A DNA stretch of 64,000 nt from Candidatus Tenderia electrophaga (GCA_001447805.1 CP013099.1:2046001-2110000); one strand, 5' to 3'. Shown: positions 28,623 to 39,426, counted from the stretch's first letter. Made by a program: numbers and translations. The notes: generated from the sequence alone by a model not told the origin.

Positions 28623-30440
28623 ATGGACAAAGTACACATTACCGATACCGTTCTGCGCGACGGCCACCAGTCACTGATCGCCACCCGCATGCGCACCGAT
28701 GACATGCTGCCCATCTGTGCCAAGCTGGACCAGGTCGGCTATTGGTCGCTCGAGGTCTGGGGCGGCGCCACCTTCGATTCATGTCTGCGCTTTCTCAAGG
28801 AAGACCCGTGGGAGCGCTTGCGCAAACTCAAAGCGGCCTTGCCCAATACGCGTCTGCAAATGTTGTTGCGCGGCCAGAATCTGCTCGGCTATCGCCATTA
28901 TTCGGATGACGTGGTCAAGGGCTTCGTCGCCCGCGCCGCCGAAAACGGGGTGGACGTGTTTCGTATCTTCGACGCCCTTAACGACACCCGTAACCTGCGT
29001 GTCTCCATCGAGTCGGTGAAGGTGGCGGGTAAACACGCCCAGGGGGCGATCAGCTATACCACCAGTCCGGTGCATGACATTCCCCAATTCGTGGGGATAG
29101 CGAAACAGATGGAGGCCATGGGGTGTGACAGCATCGCCATCAAGGATATGGCCGGCCTGCTGACGCCCATGGTCACCGCCGACCTGGTGGACGCCCTGGC
29201 CAATGCCGTGGCCGTCCCCATTCACCTGCATTCGCACGCCACCTCAGGACTGGCCAGTATGTGTCAGCTCAAGGCCATCGAACGCGGTTGCCGTCATATC
29301 GATACCGCTATTTCCACCTTTTCCGGCGGTACCAGCCATCCTCCTACCGAAAGCATGGTCGCGGCCCTCAAAGGCACACCGTACGATACCGGTCTCGACC
29401 TGGAGCTGTTGCAGCAGATCGGATTTTATTTTTACGGTGTGCGTAAAAAATACGCCCGTTTCGAGAGCGAATTCACCGGCGTCGACACCCGCGTGCAGGT
29501 CAACCAGATTCCGGGCGGCATGATCTCCAACCTGGCCAATCAGCTCAAGGAGCAAGGCGCCCTGGAACGCATGAACGAGGTGCTGGAGGAAGTCCCGCGC
29601 GTGCGTGAGAATCTGGGCTATCCGCCGCTGGTCACGCCGACCTCGCAGATTGTCGGTACACAGGCGGTATTGAACGTGCTGTCCGGCGCCTGTTATCAGA
29701 ACATCAGCAACGAAGTGAAATATTATCTCAAGGGCCGTTACGGCAAGGCGCCGGGCAAGGTCAATGACATCGTACGCCAAATGGCTATCGGCAACGAAGA
29801 CGTCATCGACTGTCGCCCGGCCGACCTGCTGCAACCGGAAATGGACAAGCTGCGCGAAGACGTCGCCACACTCGCCACCACCGAAGAAGACGTCTTGACC
29901 TACGCTATGTTCCCGGAAGTGGGCCGCACGTTTCTTGAGGAACGCGCCGCCGGCACACTGGTGCCTGAACCGCTGGAAAACGTGGAACCGAAGCAGTCCA
30001 GCGGCAGCACGCCGGTGGAATTCAACGTCACCATGCACGGCGAAACCTACCATATCAAGGTCACCGGCACCGGCCATAAGGCCGACAATCGCCGCCCGTT
30101 TTATGTCTCGGTGGACGGCGTGCCGGAAGAGATTATGGTCGAGACCCTGGAAGAGATCGGCCTGGCGGAAAGCGGTGAGGTGCTGTCGGCCAAGACCAAG
30201 GGCAGCAAACGTCCTCAGGCCAAACAACCCGGTCATGTCACCACCTCCATGCCCGGCACCATTGTGGATGTATTGGTCAATGAGGGCGATGAAGTGAAGG
30301 AAGGCGATCCCCTGCTGGTCACTGAAGCAATGAAAATGGAGACCGAACTTCAGGCGCCCATTTCCGGCAAGGTGACGGCGCTGCACGTGCAGAAAGGCGA
30401 CACCGTCAATCCGGATGAGACCTTGATCGAAATCGAATAA
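28623..30440 (+). CDS. pycB: Pyruvate carboxylase subunit B / oxaloacetate decarboxylase alpha-like
   Basis: This 605-residue protein has an HMGL-like carboxyltransferase TIM barrel (about residues 1-300, starting [13 protein letters not shown], with metal His in HLHSHATSG), a conserved post-CT domain (about 300-460), a Gly/Pro/Ser linker and a C-terminal biotinyl domain with the attachment site EAMKM (Lys571). With a biotin carboxylase partner directly upstream and no OadB/OadG membrane subunits, oxaloacetate formation from pyruvate is the likely reaction. A Na+-pump oxaloacetate decarboxylase is unlikely for lack of those subunits. Confidence 0.9.
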   Translation: MDKVHITDTVLRDGHQSLIATRMRTDDMLPICAKLDQVGYWSLEVWGGATFDSCLRFLKEDPWERLRKLKAALPNTRLQMLLRGQNLLGYRHYSDDVVKGFVARAAENGVDVFRIFDALNDTRNLRVSIESVKVAGKHAQGAISYTTSPVHDIPQFVGIAKQMEAMGCDSIAIKDMAGLLTPMVTADLVDALANAVAVPIHLHSHATSGLASMCQLKAIERGCRHIDTAISTFSGGTSHPPTESMVAALKGTPYDTGLDLELLQQIGFYFYGVRKKYARFESEFTGVDTRVQVNQIPGGMISNLANQLKEQGALERMNEVLEEVPRVRENLGYPPLVTPTSQIVGTQAVLNVLSGACYQNISNEVKYYLKGRYGKAPGKVNDIVRQMAIGNEDVIDCRPADLLQPEMDKLREDVATLATTEEDVLTYAMFPEVGRTFLEERAAGTLVPEPLENVEPKQSSGSTPVEFNVTMHGETYHIKVTGTGHKADNRRPFYVSVDGVPEEIMVETLEEIGLAESGEVLSAKTKGSKRPQAKQPGHVTTSMPGTIVDVLVNEGDEVKEGDPLLVTEAMKMETELQAPISGKVTALHVQKGDTVNPDETLIEIE

Positions 30441-30445
30441 ACGGC

Positions 30446-31030
30446 TTGGTCAAGAAACCACTCATACTCGCCTCCTCATCGCCCTATCGGCGTGAACTGC
30501 TGCTTAAGCTCGGCGTCGATTTCGCCTGCGTCGCGCCCGACATCGATGAAACGCCCCGCCCTCATGAGTCTCCGGAACACTTGGTGGCGCGCCTGGCCCT
30601 GGAAAAGGCCCGCGCCGTCGCCCGCTGCAATCGCGACGCCCTGATCATCGCCTCCGACCAGGTGGCCCTGCTCGGCGGCCGCATCCTCGGCAAACCCGGC
30701 ACTCACGCAGCGGCGCGACAACAACTGGCCGCCGCCTCGGGCAATACGGTGCTTTTTCTGACCTCGTTGGTGCTGCTCGATGCGGCGACGGATAAGTTTC
30801 AAAGTGCGGTGGTGCCGTTCAGCGTCCATTTCCGCAGCCTCGCGGAGAGTGAAATCGAGGGCTATCTACACAAGGAACAGCCTTACAACTGCGTCGGCGC
30901 CTTCAAATCGGAAGGCCTGGGGATCACCCTGTTTGAACGTTTGGAAGGCGACGACCCCAACACCCTGGTCGGTCTGCCCCTGATTCAGCTGACGCGTATG
31001 TTGGCGCAGGCGGGGGTCAGACTGTATTAA
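30446..31030 (+). CDS. yceF: Maf-family nucleotide pyrophosphatase, YceF type (m7GTP)
   Basis: This 194-residue Maf protein has [18 protein letters not shown], the catalytic [10 protein letters not shown] and [20 protein letters not shown], close to E. coli YceF rather than YhdE. The YceF subfamily hydrolyses 7-methyl-GTP. The start is TTG, five bases after pycB; no ATG or GTG lies nearby in frame. In most relatives this gene stands next to yceD or sppA. Here it follows pycB on the opposite strand. Confidence 0.9.
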   Translation: MVKKPLILASSSPYRRELLLKLGVDFACVAPDIDETPRPHESPEHLVARLALEKARAVARCNRDALIIASDQVALLGGRILGKPGTHAAARQQLAAASGNTVLFLTSLVLLDAATDKFQSAVVPFSVHFRSLAESEIEGYLHKEQPYNCVGAFKSEGLGITLFERLEGDDPNTLVGLPLIQLTRMLAQAGVRLY

Positions 31031-31109
31031 CGGATTACTGTATGAACGGATTAAGGTTCGGCCAAGTTTGTCGATATAAACAAATACAGTAAAATCGGGG
31101 TAATACGCC

Positions 31110-31922
31110 ATGTCCGGCAATTTCAAACTCAGCGATCTCGCCATCAGCGTAGTCGAACCTTCCTCCACCCAATGGCGCGTCATCAGCGGACAATTGAATC
31201 AGGTGGGTATCACCCGTCTTGAGCATTTTAAGCAGGCCGGCACTGCGCTGACCGATATGCGCGCCTTCAAGCCGGATCTGGTCATCAGCGCCATGCACAT
31301 GCCCGACATGACCGGCGCCGACCTGGTCCAGGCCATGCGCAACGACGATGAGCTGGAGGCGATTCCCTTTATGCTGATCTCAAGCGAAGACTCGGATTAC
31401 CACCTCGAACCCATCCGCCAGGCCGGGGTCATCGCCATTCTACCCAAACCGTTCCAGGCCCAGGACTTGACGCGCGCGCTCTATTCGACCTTAGAGTTCA
31501 TCGAGCCTGATCAGTCCTTGCTGGCGGAGATCGATCTCGACGAACTCAGTGTGCTGGTGGTGGATGACAGTACCACGGCGAGAAAACATATCTGCCGCGT
31601 ACTCAACAATCTGGGCATCGATGAGATCACCCAGGCGGCCAACGGCAAAGACGCCGTCGAAATCATGGGGCGGCAGTTATTCGATCTCATCGTGACTGAT
31701 TACAACATGCCTGAAATGGACGGCAAGCAACTGACTCAATACATCCGTCAACACAGCCACCAGCGTTCCATCCCGGTGCTGATGGTGACCAGCGAGGCCA
31801 ACCACAGTCACCTGGCCGGCGTAAAGCAATCCGGTGTCTCAGCCCTATGCGACAAGCCGTTCGAGCCGCAAGAGGTGAAGTCACTGATCCGTAAAATCCT
31901 CGCCGCGGAGACCGAACTCTAA
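31110..31922 (+). CDS. Double receiver-domain protein; first receiver lacks phospho-Asp
   Basis: This 270-residue protein is made of two CheY-like domains without an output domain. The first (about residues 10-130) has ISAMHMPDMTG where D-x-x-M-P is expected, so Ala61 replaces the phosphoacceptor and Glu16 replaces one acidic-pocket Asp; it is a pseudo-receiver. The second (about 148-265) is complete, with LVVDDSTTARK, TDYNMPEMDG and the conserved Lys in LCDKPFEP. It probably relays or buffers phosphate in a chemotaxis- or c-di-GMP-type pathway. No histidine kinase is adjacent. Confidence 0.85.
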   Translation: MSGNFKLSDLAISVVEPSSTQWRVISGQLNQVGITRLEHFKQAGTALTDMRAFKPDLVISAMHMPDMTGADLVQAMRNDDELEAIPFMLISSEDSDYHLEPIRQAGVIAILPKPFQAQDLTRALYSTLEFIEPDQSLLAEIDLDELSVLVVDDSTTARKHICRVLNNLGIDEITQAANGKDAVEIMGRQLFDLIVTDYNMPEMDGKQLTQYIRQHSHQRSIPVLMVTSEANHSHLAGVKQSGVSALCDKPFEPQEVKSLIRKILAAETEL

Positions 31923-31967
31923 ACCCCAGTCTGCTACACTCTCCGTCTGGCTACGCATCAAAACCGG

Positions 31968-32396
31968 ATGGATATGAAAACACTGTGCTTCAGCGCGTGT
32001 CTGTTTCTGCTGACGGATGCCTTTGCCGCCGACGCGCTAATCTCCCTAAAGGATCGTATCTTCGAAGTCGATCTCGCCGTGAGCGCGGCTGAACGCAAAC
32101 GGGGATTAATGCAACGATCGTCGTTGGCACCGGATCAAGGCATGTTGTTTGTATACCCCGAGCCACAGATTGTTTCCTTCTGGATGAAGCAAACACTGAT
32201 TCCGCTCGACATTCTCTACTTCGACGCCGAGGGTCGCCTCATACACATGTTCGAGCATGTCCAACCCTGCAGAATAACCCCTTGCAAAACCTACACTAAC
32301 AAGCAGCCGGCACAATATGTGCTGGAACTGCCCGCCGGCAGCGCCGAAAGCCTGAGTCTGACGCTGGGAAACAGCTTTGAAATAATGAAGCCGTGA
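31968..32396 (+). CDS. DUF192-family secreted protein
   Basis: This 142-residue protein has a signal peptide (MKTLCFSACLFLLTDAFAAD) and the DUF192 core: VDLAVSAAERKRGLMQRSSL, MLFVYPEPQIVSFWMKQTLI and LDILYFDAEGRLIHM. The function of the family is not established; members are small periplasmic beta proteins. Two ATGs lie two codons apart; either gives a complete signal peptide. It stands alone between the receiver protein and a thioredoxin-like gene on the same strand. Confidence 0.86.
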   Translation: MDMKTLCFSACLFLLTDAFAADALISLKDRIFEVDLAVSAAERKRGLMQRSSLAPDQGMLFVYPEPQIVSFWMKQTLIPLDILYFDAEGRLIHMFEHVQPCRITPCKTYTNKQPAQYVLELPAGSAESLSLTLGNSFEIMKP

Positions 32397-32461
32397 GTGT
32401 CTTGAAAGATGGCGAGCCATGAATTATCTTGAACCAAATGCCTCGCAGCGGAGATCATCAC

Positions 32462-32806
32462 ATGACGGCGGTTCACGCACTGGAACAATTCGAATTTCAC
32501 CAGACACTGGACTCCACGCCCGGTATTTCCATTGTTTTCTTCTCCAGCAGGGAATGCCTTTCCTGCCGCTATTGGGAGCAACTGCTGGAACAGTTTCTTA
32601 AAAAGCATCCGGATATCAACATATTCAAAGTAGACGCCGGACAGGATCAAGCCTTAACCGAAGAATTCGATGTGTTCCATCTGCCGTCCTTATTCCTGTA
32701 CCAGGACGGCCAGTATTATTCCCCTCTTCAAGCCGAAGCAAAACTGGAGGCGCTGGAATCCGCCATTACGGCAGCGCTGGAGGCGCCGGCAAAGGAATCG
32801 CCTTAG
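32462..32806 (+). CDS. Thioredoxin-fold protein with CLSC motif
   Basis: This protein of about 114 residues has a thioredoxin fold: the active-site-like CLSCRYWEQLLEQF (Cys-x-x-Cys at about residues 27-30), then IFKVDAGQD, the cis-Pro region FHLPSLFLYQDG and a C-terminal helix. No signal peptide is visible, so it is probably cytosolic. The start MTAVHALEQF is chosen for the GGAG eight bases upstream; earlier TTG and ATG codons would add 8-11 unlikely residues. Redox activity is inference from CxxC. Confidence 0.8.
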   Translation: MTAVHALEQFEFHQTLDSTPGISIVFFSSRECLSCRYWEQLLEQFLKKHPDINIFKVDAGQDQALTEEFDVFHLPSLFLYQDGQYYSPLQAEAKLEALESAITAALEAPAKESP

Positions 32807-32843
32807 CTCGCCGTTGTTTTTTACCGATGAACTCAAGGGGCGC

Positions 32844-33527
32844 TCAATAAGGGATGCACCTGCCGTCAAAGGCGACGAAGGCACCCGGACTGTAGCCATC
32901 CATATTGTCGATAATGGCGGCCACACCCTTCACCGAACACTGCACGTCTATCAGCCCGCTTTGCCCGGTCATATCGGTTTTCACCCAGCCCGGATGCAGG
33001 GTAATAACCCTGACATCATAGGGCGCCAGGTCAATGGCCATGGATTTGGATACGCTGATCAAACAGGCTTTAGAGGCGCGATAAGCATAACACCCGCCCG
33101 TCGTGTTCTCTTCGCAGGAACCCATTTTAGAACTGATATTGGCAATCTTGCCCTTGGCCGAGATGACCTTTGATTTAAGGCGCTGCACCACACGCAGAGG
33201 ACCGATACAGTTGACGTCCAATACATTCAACATGGTCTCGGGAGTGATGCCGTCCAAGGACTGGCCGGTTTCCTTATCCGGGCCGTAAATCCGGGCATTA
33301 TTGATCAGCAGGTCGATAGAGCCCGGAATCTCCGACTCATTAATAAAATTGGCATCCTTGGTTTCGATGACGTCCCACTGTACGGTCTTGAGCCTGTCGG
33401 AGTCGAAATTTCTAAGTCCATCATCACCACAGCGATAACAGGCCCATACGGTGGCGCCAGCTGAGAGATAGTACTCGACAAAACCCAGACCTATCCCCCG
33501 GCCGGCCCCTGTAATCACCACATTCAT
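32844..33527 (-). CDS. Short-chain dehydrogenase/reductase
   Basis: This SDR protein of about 227 residues has the cofactor motif TGAGRGIGLGFVEYY at the N-terminus, LINNARIYGP (about residue 80), the catalytic Ser region NISSKMGS and YAYRASKACLIS, which supplies Tyr-x-x-x-Lys. The start MNVVITGAG is the family start; a longer frame adds five residues. The substrate is not predictable. It converges with the thioredoxin-like gene, with 37 bases in between. Confidence 0.87.
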   Translation of the reverse strand: MNVVITGAGRGIGLGFVEYYLSAGATVWACYRCGDDGLRNFDSDRLKTVQWDVIETKDANFINESEIPGSIDLLINNARIYGPDKETGQSLDGITPETMLNVLDVNCIGPLRVVQRLKSKVISAKGKIANISSKMGSCEENTTGGCYAYRASKACLISVSKSMAIDLAPYDVRVITLHPGWVKTDMTGQSGLIDVQCSVKGVAAIIDNMDGYSPGAFVAFDGRCIPY

Positions 33528-33608
33528 GCACTGCCTCCCCAATTTGACATGTGGGATTTTGTCTACATTACCTCATTAAAGGCGGGAATTCTCCTCTTTG
33601 ATTGCCCT

Positions 33609-34031
33609 TTATTCTTGTAATTCGATACTCGGAAATTTTGAGGCGAAGCGCTTGATCCACTCGGTGGCGGCCTGCTCGCCAGTCAGTTGGCGTCCCTCTT
33701 TGGCCAGGGCCTTTCTTTTATAATGCTCAATATGACAGACCTGCTCTATCATACGGGCTCGATAGGCGTCTTCCGGATCGCAAAACGCCACACCCACGTC
33801 GTAATAACCGCCGCGTTTGCGGCACCACTTGACCAATGCCGTGGTTTCGAATGACGGTTTAACAAAGCGGATTGTGATGCTGATACTCGATCCCGGTTGG
33901 ATATACGATTTAGACGTGAAGGAAAGCCCGCCGTAGCTCACATCCTGCAGGCTTTCCTGGTTGTCTGCAGCTACCCCTTCGACACGAAAATCAATCGGGA
34001 TATCTGACGGATGCCGGATATATCTGCGCAT
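33609..34031 (-). CDS. PilZ-domain protein with c-di-GMP binding motif
   Basis: This 140-residue single-domain PilZ protein keeps both ligand motifs: RRYIRH at residues 2-7 (RxxxR) and DVSYGGLSF near residue 28 (D-x-S-x-G-G). It is therefore a likely c-di-GMP receptor, unlike the PilZ next to holB. The C-terminal 50 residues form a charged helical extension. The target is unknown; there is no cellulose or flagellar gene in the window. Confidence 0.88.
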   Translation of the reverse strand: MRRYIRHPSDIPIDFRVEGVAADNQESLQDVSYGGLSFTSKSYIQPGSSISITIRFVKPSFETTALVKWCRKRGGYYDVGVAFCDPEDAYRARMIEQVCHIEHYKRKALAKEGRQLTGEQAATEWIKRFASKFPSIELQE

Positions 34032-34147
34032 ATAAATGCTGCCTTGTTTCCAAGAAAGGTGGCATGCCCACCTTCCTTTCTTTCAGTACAAAACCACTGT
34101 CTTAAAACGAGTCTATGTCTAATTAGACGCATATTCAAGCTGGGTGT

Positions 34148-34909
34148 TCAATCACGCAATTTGTAGCCACTTCGCAGCAAAAACAGGGTAAATGCAGCAA
34201 GACCGGCCCAAAACAATAAAACCGCGAACAGACTGACCCCAGGGTTTACATCCGAAACGCCGAAAAATCCATATCTGAAGCCGTCGATCATATAGAAAAA
34301 CGGATTGAATCTGGAGAGCGCTTGCCAAAATTCCGGCAGCGAATGAATTGAATAAAAGACGCCGCTCAGAAACGACAAAGGCATAATAATGAAATTCTGA
34401 AAGCCGGCCATGTGGTCGAATTTCTCCGCCCAAATGCCGGCGATGATGCCCATGGTGCCAAGCACCGTACTGCTGACAAAGGCAAACATGATCAACCACA
34501 CCACACTGTGCAAAGGCAGGGAGACAAACAGCGACGCAACCAGGAATATGCCCAATCCCACGACCATGCCGCGCACCACCGAGGCGAGCACAAACGCCAA
34601 ATATAGTTCCAGGTATGACAAGGGCGTTAGCAGTACAAACACGATATTACCGGTCACCTTGGACTGGATCAGGCTTGACGAGCTATTCGCAAAGGCATTC
34701 TGAATCATGGACATCATCATCAGGCCGGGGATCAGAAACGCGGTGTAGCTGACATTCTCGTAGACACGCACGTGTTCTTCCAGCACATGGGAGAACACCA
34801 GCAAATACAGCAATGCCGTGACGATAGGCGCCAAAACGGTTTGCAGGGCCACCTTACCGAATCGCTTCAGCTCCTTGCGAAACAGGGTCCACAAGCCTTC
34901 CCAGTTCAT
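34148..34909 (-). CDS. yadH: ABC-2 type exporter permease (YadH-like)
   Basis: This 253-residue ABC-2 permease has six predicted membrane helices, an N-terminal amphipathic LFRKELKRFGKV, the ABC2 signature stretch FQNFIIMPLSFLSGVFYSI (about residue 170) and FNPFFYMIDGFRYGFFG. Its start overlaps the ATPase gene stop by four bases. The E. coli YadGH pair is an exporter of unknown substrate, and the same uncertainty applies here. Confidence 0.91.
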   Translation of the reverse strand: MNWEGLWTLFRKELKRFGKVALQTVLAPIVTALLYLLVFSHVLEEHVRVYENVSYTAFLIPGLMMMSMIQNAFANSSSSLIQSKVTGNIVFVLLTPLSYLELYLAFVLASVVRGMVVGLGIFLVASLFVSLPLHSVVWLIMFAFVSSTVLGTMGIIAGIWAEKFDHMAGFQNFIIMPLSFLSGVFYSIHSLPEFWQALSRFNPFFYMIDGFRYGFFGVSDVNPGVSLFAVLLFWAGLAAFTLFLLRSGYKLRD

Positions 34910-35829
34910 GAGACCTGCCGCCCGGTCAGCTCCATAAATACGTCCTCCAGATCCGCGTCCTCGGTGCGCAAATCGACAATCTCAGCCCCGAGCTTGCGCA
35001 AACCGTCGACCAAGGAAATGATGGTATCCGTATCGCGGTTGAGAATGAACTCGATGTGTCCACCATCCACCGATCGGATTTTGGTAGCCAAGGCCTCGGG
35101 GATCTGCACCAGGGGCTGCGCCAAGGTCACCGAGACGGTACAGGTCTTGCCGACGCCGCGGGCCAACAGCGACTCCTTGCTATCCAAGGCGATCAACTGG
35201 CCGTCATTCATAATCGCGATGCGTTGACACAGGCTCTCCGCCTCTTCCAGATAGTGAGTAGTCAAGACGATGGTATGACCGTCTTTATGTAAGGCCTTGA
35301 CGAATTCCCACAGCGAACTGCGCAGCTCCACATCGACGCCCGCGGTGGGCTCGTCGAGGATCACTACCTCAGGCTTATGCACTAAGGCTTGAGCGATCAA
35401 GACGCGCCGCTTCATACCGCCGGATAGGGCGCGCATATTGGCGCCGGCCTTGTCGGTCAGTTTCAGGCCTTCCAACAAGGAATCGATCCATGCCCTACTC
35501 TGTTTGCCGCGGCCGAAATAGCCGGCCTGAATCTGGAGAATTTCGCGCACCGTAAAAAACGGATCGTAGACCAGCTCCTGCGGCACCACGCCCAGATGTT
35601 GCCGTGAACGGCGATAATCGTGCACCACGTCGTGGCCCAATACCGACACCTGGCCGCTGTCCATGCGCGTCAGGCCGGCGATGATGTTGATAAGCGTGGA
35701 CTTGCCGGCGCCGTTGGGGCCCAACAGGCCGAAGAACTCGCCCCGCTCGACCGTTAAGGACATGCCCTTCAGAGCGTGTACCTCGCCATAGCGCTTTTCC
35801 ACTTTATCGATATGAATGGCTGCTTGCAT
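34906..35829 (-). CDS. yadG: ABC exporter ATPase (YadG-like)
   Basis: This 307-residue ATPase has Walker A GPNGAGKST (about residues 36-44), the Q-loop region, signature LSGGMKRR (about 138-145), Walker B VVILDEPTAGVD (about 156-167) and the H-loop LTTHYLEEAE. The C-terminal about 70 residues resemble the DUF4162-type extension of drug/daunorubicin-type exporters. It is coupled to the downstream permease and lies three bases from pyrD, so all three leftward genes may share a transcript. Confidence 0.93.
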   Translation of the reverse strand: MQAAIHIDKVEKRYGEVHALKGMSLTVERGEFFGLLGPNGAGKSTLINIIAGLTRMDSGQVSVLGHDVVHDYRRSRQHLGVVPQELVYDPFFTVREILQIQAGYFGRGKQSRAWIDSLLEGLKLTDKAGANMRALSGGMKRRVLIAQALVHKPEVVILDEPTAGVDVELRSSLWEFVKALHKDGHTIVLTTHYLEEAESLCQRIAIMNDGQLIALDSKESLLARGVGKTCTVSVTLAQPLVQIPEALATKIRSVDGGHIEFILNRDTDTIISLVDGLRKLGAEIVDLRTEDADLEDVFMELTGRQVS

Positions 35830-35831
35830 CG

Positions 35832-36878
35832 CTACTGACCCGCTGCGTCCAAGGCTAAACCGATGTGGCAGGATTCAATAATGTCACGCACCAAGTGCGG
35901 GCCGCGATAGATCAGGCCGCTGTAGACCTGTACCAGTCTTGCGCCGGCATCCAGTTTGGCCTGCGCGTCCTCGGCGCTGAGTATGCCACCGGCGGCGATA
36001 ATGGGTAATTTATCGCCAAGCAGGCGATAGAGTGTCTTGACCACCTGGGTGGAAGCTTGGGTAAGCGGCGCTCCGCTCAGGCCGCCCTGTTCGTCGCCGT
36101 GCGGCAGCCCCTCGACGCCTTGGCGGGAAAGTGTCGTGTTGGTGGCGATCACGCCGTCGATGCCATAGGCTATCAGTGTTTCAGCGATCACTTTTAAGCC
36201 GGCATCGTCCACATCCGGCGCGATCTTCAACACCAAGGGTACATATTTGTCATGGTGTCGCTGCAAGCGTTGTTGTTCCTGCTTCAAGGCCGACAACAAA
36301 CCCCCGAGCTGATCCTTGTTCTGCAGCTCGCGCAAATTGGCGGTGTTGGGCGAGGAAATATTGACCGTGACGTAGTCGGCGTGGACATACACTTTTTGCA
36401 GCCCGAGCACATAATCGTCGACCGCCTTTTCAATCGGCGTATCGAAATTCTTACCAATATTGATACCGATAATGCCATCGAAGCGTGCCTGCTTGACGCG
36501 CTGCACCAGATGATCGACGCCGAGATTATTGAACCCCATGCGATTGATAATGGCCTCGGCCTGGGGGATCCGGAACATCCTGGGGCGCGGGTTGCCGGGC
36601 TGCGGCCGCGGCGTTACCGTGCCCACCTCGATAAAGCCGAAACCCAAGGCCGCCAGCGCATCGATGTGATCGCCGTTCTTGTCCAGCCCGGCGGCCAGCC
36701 CGACCACGGCGGGAAAGTCCAGCCCCATTACCTTGACGCCGCTATGGCTGCGAGGGGCCGGGGCTCGGATCAACCGCAGCTTATGGGCAAGGTCCAAACC
36801 GTTGAGCGTTAGCGTGTGGGCTTGCTCGGGATCGAGACAAAAAACCAGTGGTCTAAGCAATGAATAAAGACCGGGCAT
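35832..36878 (-). CDS. pyrD: Dihydroorotate dehydrogenase (quinone), class 2
   Basis: This 348-residue class 2 enzyme has an N-terminal membrane-associating helix ([17 protein letters not shown]), FMN-binding [12 protein letters not shown] (about residues 58-69) and the catalytic-Ser region [15 protein letters not shown] (about 172-186). [10 protein letters not shown] and the phosphate site [11 protein letters not shown] follow. It oxidises dihydroorotate using quinone in pyrimidine synthesis. It lies two bases upstream of the ABC exporter ATPase gene, an unusual neighbour. Confidence 0.96.
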   Translation of the reverse strand: MPGLYSLLRPLVFCLDPEQAHTLTLNGLDLAHKLRLIRAPAPRSHSGVKVMGLDFPAVVGLAAGLDKNGDHIDALAALGFGFIEVGTVTPRPQPGNPRPRMFRIPQAEAIINRMGFNNLGVDHLVQRVKQARFDGIIGINIGKNFDTPIEKAVDDYVLGLQKVYVHADYVTVNISSPNTANLRELQNKDQLGGLLSALKQEQQRLQRHHDKYVPLVLKIAPDVDDAGLKVIAETLIAYGIDGVIATNTTLSRQGVEGLPHGDEQGGLSGAPLTQASTQVVKTLYRLLGDKLPIIAAGGILSAEDAQAKLDAGARLVQVYSGLIYRGPHLVRDIIESCHIGLALDAAGQ

Positions 36879-36937
36879 TAATCAACGATTCTCCGTCATA
36901 CAATGGGTCCGCACGGCGGCGGACTCGAACCTCCTAT

Positions 36938-37546
36938 TTACCCGGCAGGGATGATATTGCGTCCGACCAAGGCGCGGATGATTTGCTCCACGCTGTCTTC
37001 AATGCTTTGCGCGGCGGTGTCGACAATGATCTCGGGGTTGAGCGGTTCTTCGTAGGGCGAATTGATACCGGTAAACTCCGGAATCTCGCCGGCACGCGCC
37101 TTTTTGTAAAGACCTTTCACGTCACGCTCCTCGCATACATCCAGATCGCATTTGCAGTAGATCTCGATAAAATCGCCGTCTTCTACCAGTTCGCGCACCG
37201 CATCTCGGTCGGAACGAAAGGGCGAAATAAAGGCCGTCAGCGCCATCACACCGCTGTCGGTAAACAGCTTCGCCACTTCGCCGATGCGGCGAATATTTTC
37301 GGTACGGTCGGCATCGGAGAAGCCCAAGTCCTTGCACAGGCCGTGACGAATGTTGTCGCCATCGAGTACATAGGTGCGGGCACCCAGCTGATACAGGCGG
37401 TCTTCAACGGCGTGGGCCACGGTCGATTTGCCGGCACCGGAAAGTCCGGTAAACCACAGAATGGCGCTTTTATGGCCGTTGAGTTTTTCACGATCTGCAC
37501 GGCTGACGGTGGCAGAATGCCAATAGATATTCTTAGATGTGGTCAT
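36938..37546 (-). CDS. cysC: Adenylylsulfate kinase
   Basis: This 202-residue APS kinase makes PAPS from APS and ATP. It has the P-loop [16 protein letters not shown] (about residues 34-49), the APS-binding [37 protein letters not shown] and the Lys/Arg-rich lid [20 protein letters not shown]. No cysD, cysN or other sulfate genes are adjacent; PAPS may feed assimilation or sulfation. It is followed by a short GC hairpin without a T run. Confidence 0.95.
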   Translation of the reverse strand: MTTSKNIYWHSATVSRADREKLNGHKSAILWFTGLSGAGKSTVAHAVEDRLYQLGARTYVLDGDNIRHGLCKDLGFSDADRTENIRRIGEVAKLFTDSGVMALTAFISPFRSDRDAVRELVEDGDFIEIYCKCDLDVCEERDVKGLYKKARAGEIPEFTGINSPYEEPLNPEIIVDTAAQSIEDSVEQIIRALVGRNIIPAG

Positions 37547-37653
37547 CTATCTGTACCCCGGTTTATAACAAATTGATTTTTCGAAGTTTGTGCTGCGTCG
37601 CCTGGGGGCGGCCAGTAAGCCCGCCTATTCTACACCAGTTCCCTGCGGCCTGC

Positions 37654-39426
37654 CTAAAACGGCCAGACCACAGGCACGATGAGCAGACACAGCACACCGA
37701 TCAGCAGCGTCAGGGGCAGGCCCATGCGGATGTAATCGGAAAAGTGATAGCCGCCGGGACCGAATACCATGAGATTGGTTTGATAGCCGATAGGGGTAGC
37801 GAAACTGGCCGAGGCCGCCACCATCAACACGATCACGAAGGGCATGAAACTGACGTCCAAGGAGGTCGCCATGGACAATACCACGGGAAACATGAGCACC
37901 GCCGCGGCATTATTGGTAATCATGGCGGTGAGCAGGGCAGTGGCGAAATAGACCGCTGCCAAGGCGATAATGGGGTGTCCGTCTCCGGCCAAGGCGACAA
38001 TGCGATTGGCGAGATAGTCGGCGCCGCCGGTTTGATATAGGGCCTGGCCCAGGCCGAATGAGGCGGCGATCACAATCAGCACCTGCCAATCGACTGCGCG
38101 CCGGGCGTTATTGCCGGTGAGACAACGACTCACGATCATCAAACCGGCGGCCAACAGGGCCGCCTTGAGCATGGATAAGACGCCGGCCGATACCAGCACA
38201 ACCATGCCTAGCAATATGGAGATGGACAGCACGGCGCGATCATGGCGCGGTGGGTTACTGCCCAGCAATTCACTGACCAGGAAAAAATCGCGCGAGTTAC
38301 GATGGTTCTCGGTGAAGGCGGCCGGTGCCTCCAATAACAAGGTATCACCCGCCTGCAGCACGATCTCCCCGATCTTCATGCGCAACTGTTCACCATTGCG
38401 GGAGACGGCAATGATGGCGGCATTGTAACGTGAGCGAAAGCGCCCCTCCTTGACCGTCTTGCCCACCAGCGGGTTGGTGTCCGACACCACCGCCTCGATG
38501 AAACTGCGCTCCGGCCGCGGCACGTTCACCTTAAACACTTGGTTGGTCGCCGGTGTCAGGCCGCGGATTTTTTGCAAATCCACCACCGAATCCACCACGC
38601 CGGCGAACACCAGCCGGTCGCCACTTTCGAGTCGTTCCTTGGGGGATACGGCCGGCAGAATATGTCCGCGTCGCTCGATCTCCACCAAATACAAGCCGCT
38701 GAGCTGACGCAGGCCGGCCTCTTCAATGGACTTGCCCTCCAGACTGCTGCGCGGCTCCACCAGCATCTCCACGGTGTATTGGCGCACATCGGAAAACTGG
38801 GTAATGGCCGATTTTCGTTCAGGTAGTAGCCACTTGCTTACAACTAAGACATAGATGAACACCAACAGGGTACAGGGCACGCCGATCCAGGCCAGTTCAA
38901 ACATGGTCAAGCCGTCACCGTCCGATTCCTTGATCATCAGGCCATTGACGATGAGGTTGGTGCTGGTGCCGATCAGGGTGCAGGTACCGCCGACGATGGC
39001 GGCATAGCTCAGGGGCATTAACAGTTTGGAAACCGACAGATGGTACTTGCGCGCCCAATCGTTAACGGCCGGGATCAGCATGGCAACGACGGGCGTGTTA
39101 TTGAGAAAGGCGCTGAATCCGGCGACCGGCCCCATGACCCGCATCTGGGCATTGGCCAAGGACCTGGGGCGTCCGAGGAGACTGTCTGTCAACCAGTTGA
39201 TGGCGCCGGTCTCTTTCAGTCCGGCCGAGACGATGAACAGCACGCCCACCGTCACCATGCCCTCGTTGGCGAGTCCGGACAAGGCCGCTTCCGGCGTCAG
39301 GATCCCGAGCACAAGCAACAAGGTCACGCCGCCCATCAGCACAACGTCGGCGGCCCAACGGGTGAACACAAGGGTTAGGAAGCAAACGGTGATAACCGCG
39401 ATCGTGATCCAGGCGTCTACAGTCAT
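37654..39426 (-). CDS. SLC13-family permease with two TrkA-C domains
   Basis: This protein of about 590 residues has two blocks of membrane helices (about residues 1-180 and 400-590) around a cytosolic pair of TrkA/RCK C domains (about 205-370, with [20 protein letters not shown] and [20 protein letters not shown]). The SLC13/DASS motifs [10 protein letters not shown] and [14 protein letters not shown] are present. Substrates in the family are di/tricarboxylates, sulfate or other anions. Proximity to cysC makes sulfate a reasonable guess but no more. The start [11 protein letters not shown] lies three bases after the terminator T run of the upstream chemoreceptor gene and has no ribosome-binding site. 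Confidence 0.86.
   Translation of the reverse strand: MTVDAWITIAVITVCFLTLVFTRWAADVVLMGGVTLLLVLGILTPEAALSGLANEGMVTVGVLFIVSAGLKETGAINWLTDSLLGRPRSLANAQMRVMGPVAGFSAFLNNTPVVAMLIPAVNDWARKYHLSVSKLLMPLSYAAIVGGTCTLIGTSTNLIVNGLMIKESDGDGLTMFELAWIGVPCTLLVFIYVLVVSKWLLPERKSAITQFSDVRQYTVEMLVEPRSSLEGKSIEEAGLRQLSGLYLVEIERRGHILPAVSPKERLESGDRLVFAGVVDSVVDLQKIRGLTPATNQVFKVNVPRPERSFIEAVVSDTNPLVGKTVKEGRFRSRYNAAIIAVSRNGEQLRMKIGEIVLQAGDTLLLEAPAAFTENHRNSRDFFLVSELLGSNPPRHDRAVLSISILLGMVVLVSAGVLSMLKAALLAAGLMIVSRCLTGNNARRAVDWQVLIVIAASFGLGQALYQTGGADYLANRIVALAGDGHPIIALAAVYFATALLTAMITNNAAAVLMFPVVLSMATSLDVSFMPFVIVLMVAASASFATPIGYQTNLMVFGPGGYHFSDYIRMGLPLTLLIGVLCLLIVPVVWPF

Noticed and set aside
27589..29237. Long open frames antisense to the pyruvate carboxylase genes
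   Set aside because: They are shadow frames of high-GC coding sequence; the sense frames have complete domains and motifs.
28623..30440. Na+-pumping oxaloacetate decarboxylase alpha subunit
   Set aside because: No beta or gamma membrane subunit is encoded nearby and a biotin carboxylase gene is directly upstream, so two-subunit pyruvate carboxylase fits better.
36893..36940. tRNA-like T-arm sequence (GGTTCGAGTCC on the minus strand) after cysC
   Set aside because: The flanking T-stem does not pair (GGAGG against CCGCC) and no acceptor, D or anticodon arms can be drawn. The same bases form a simple GTCCGC/GCGGAC hairpin.
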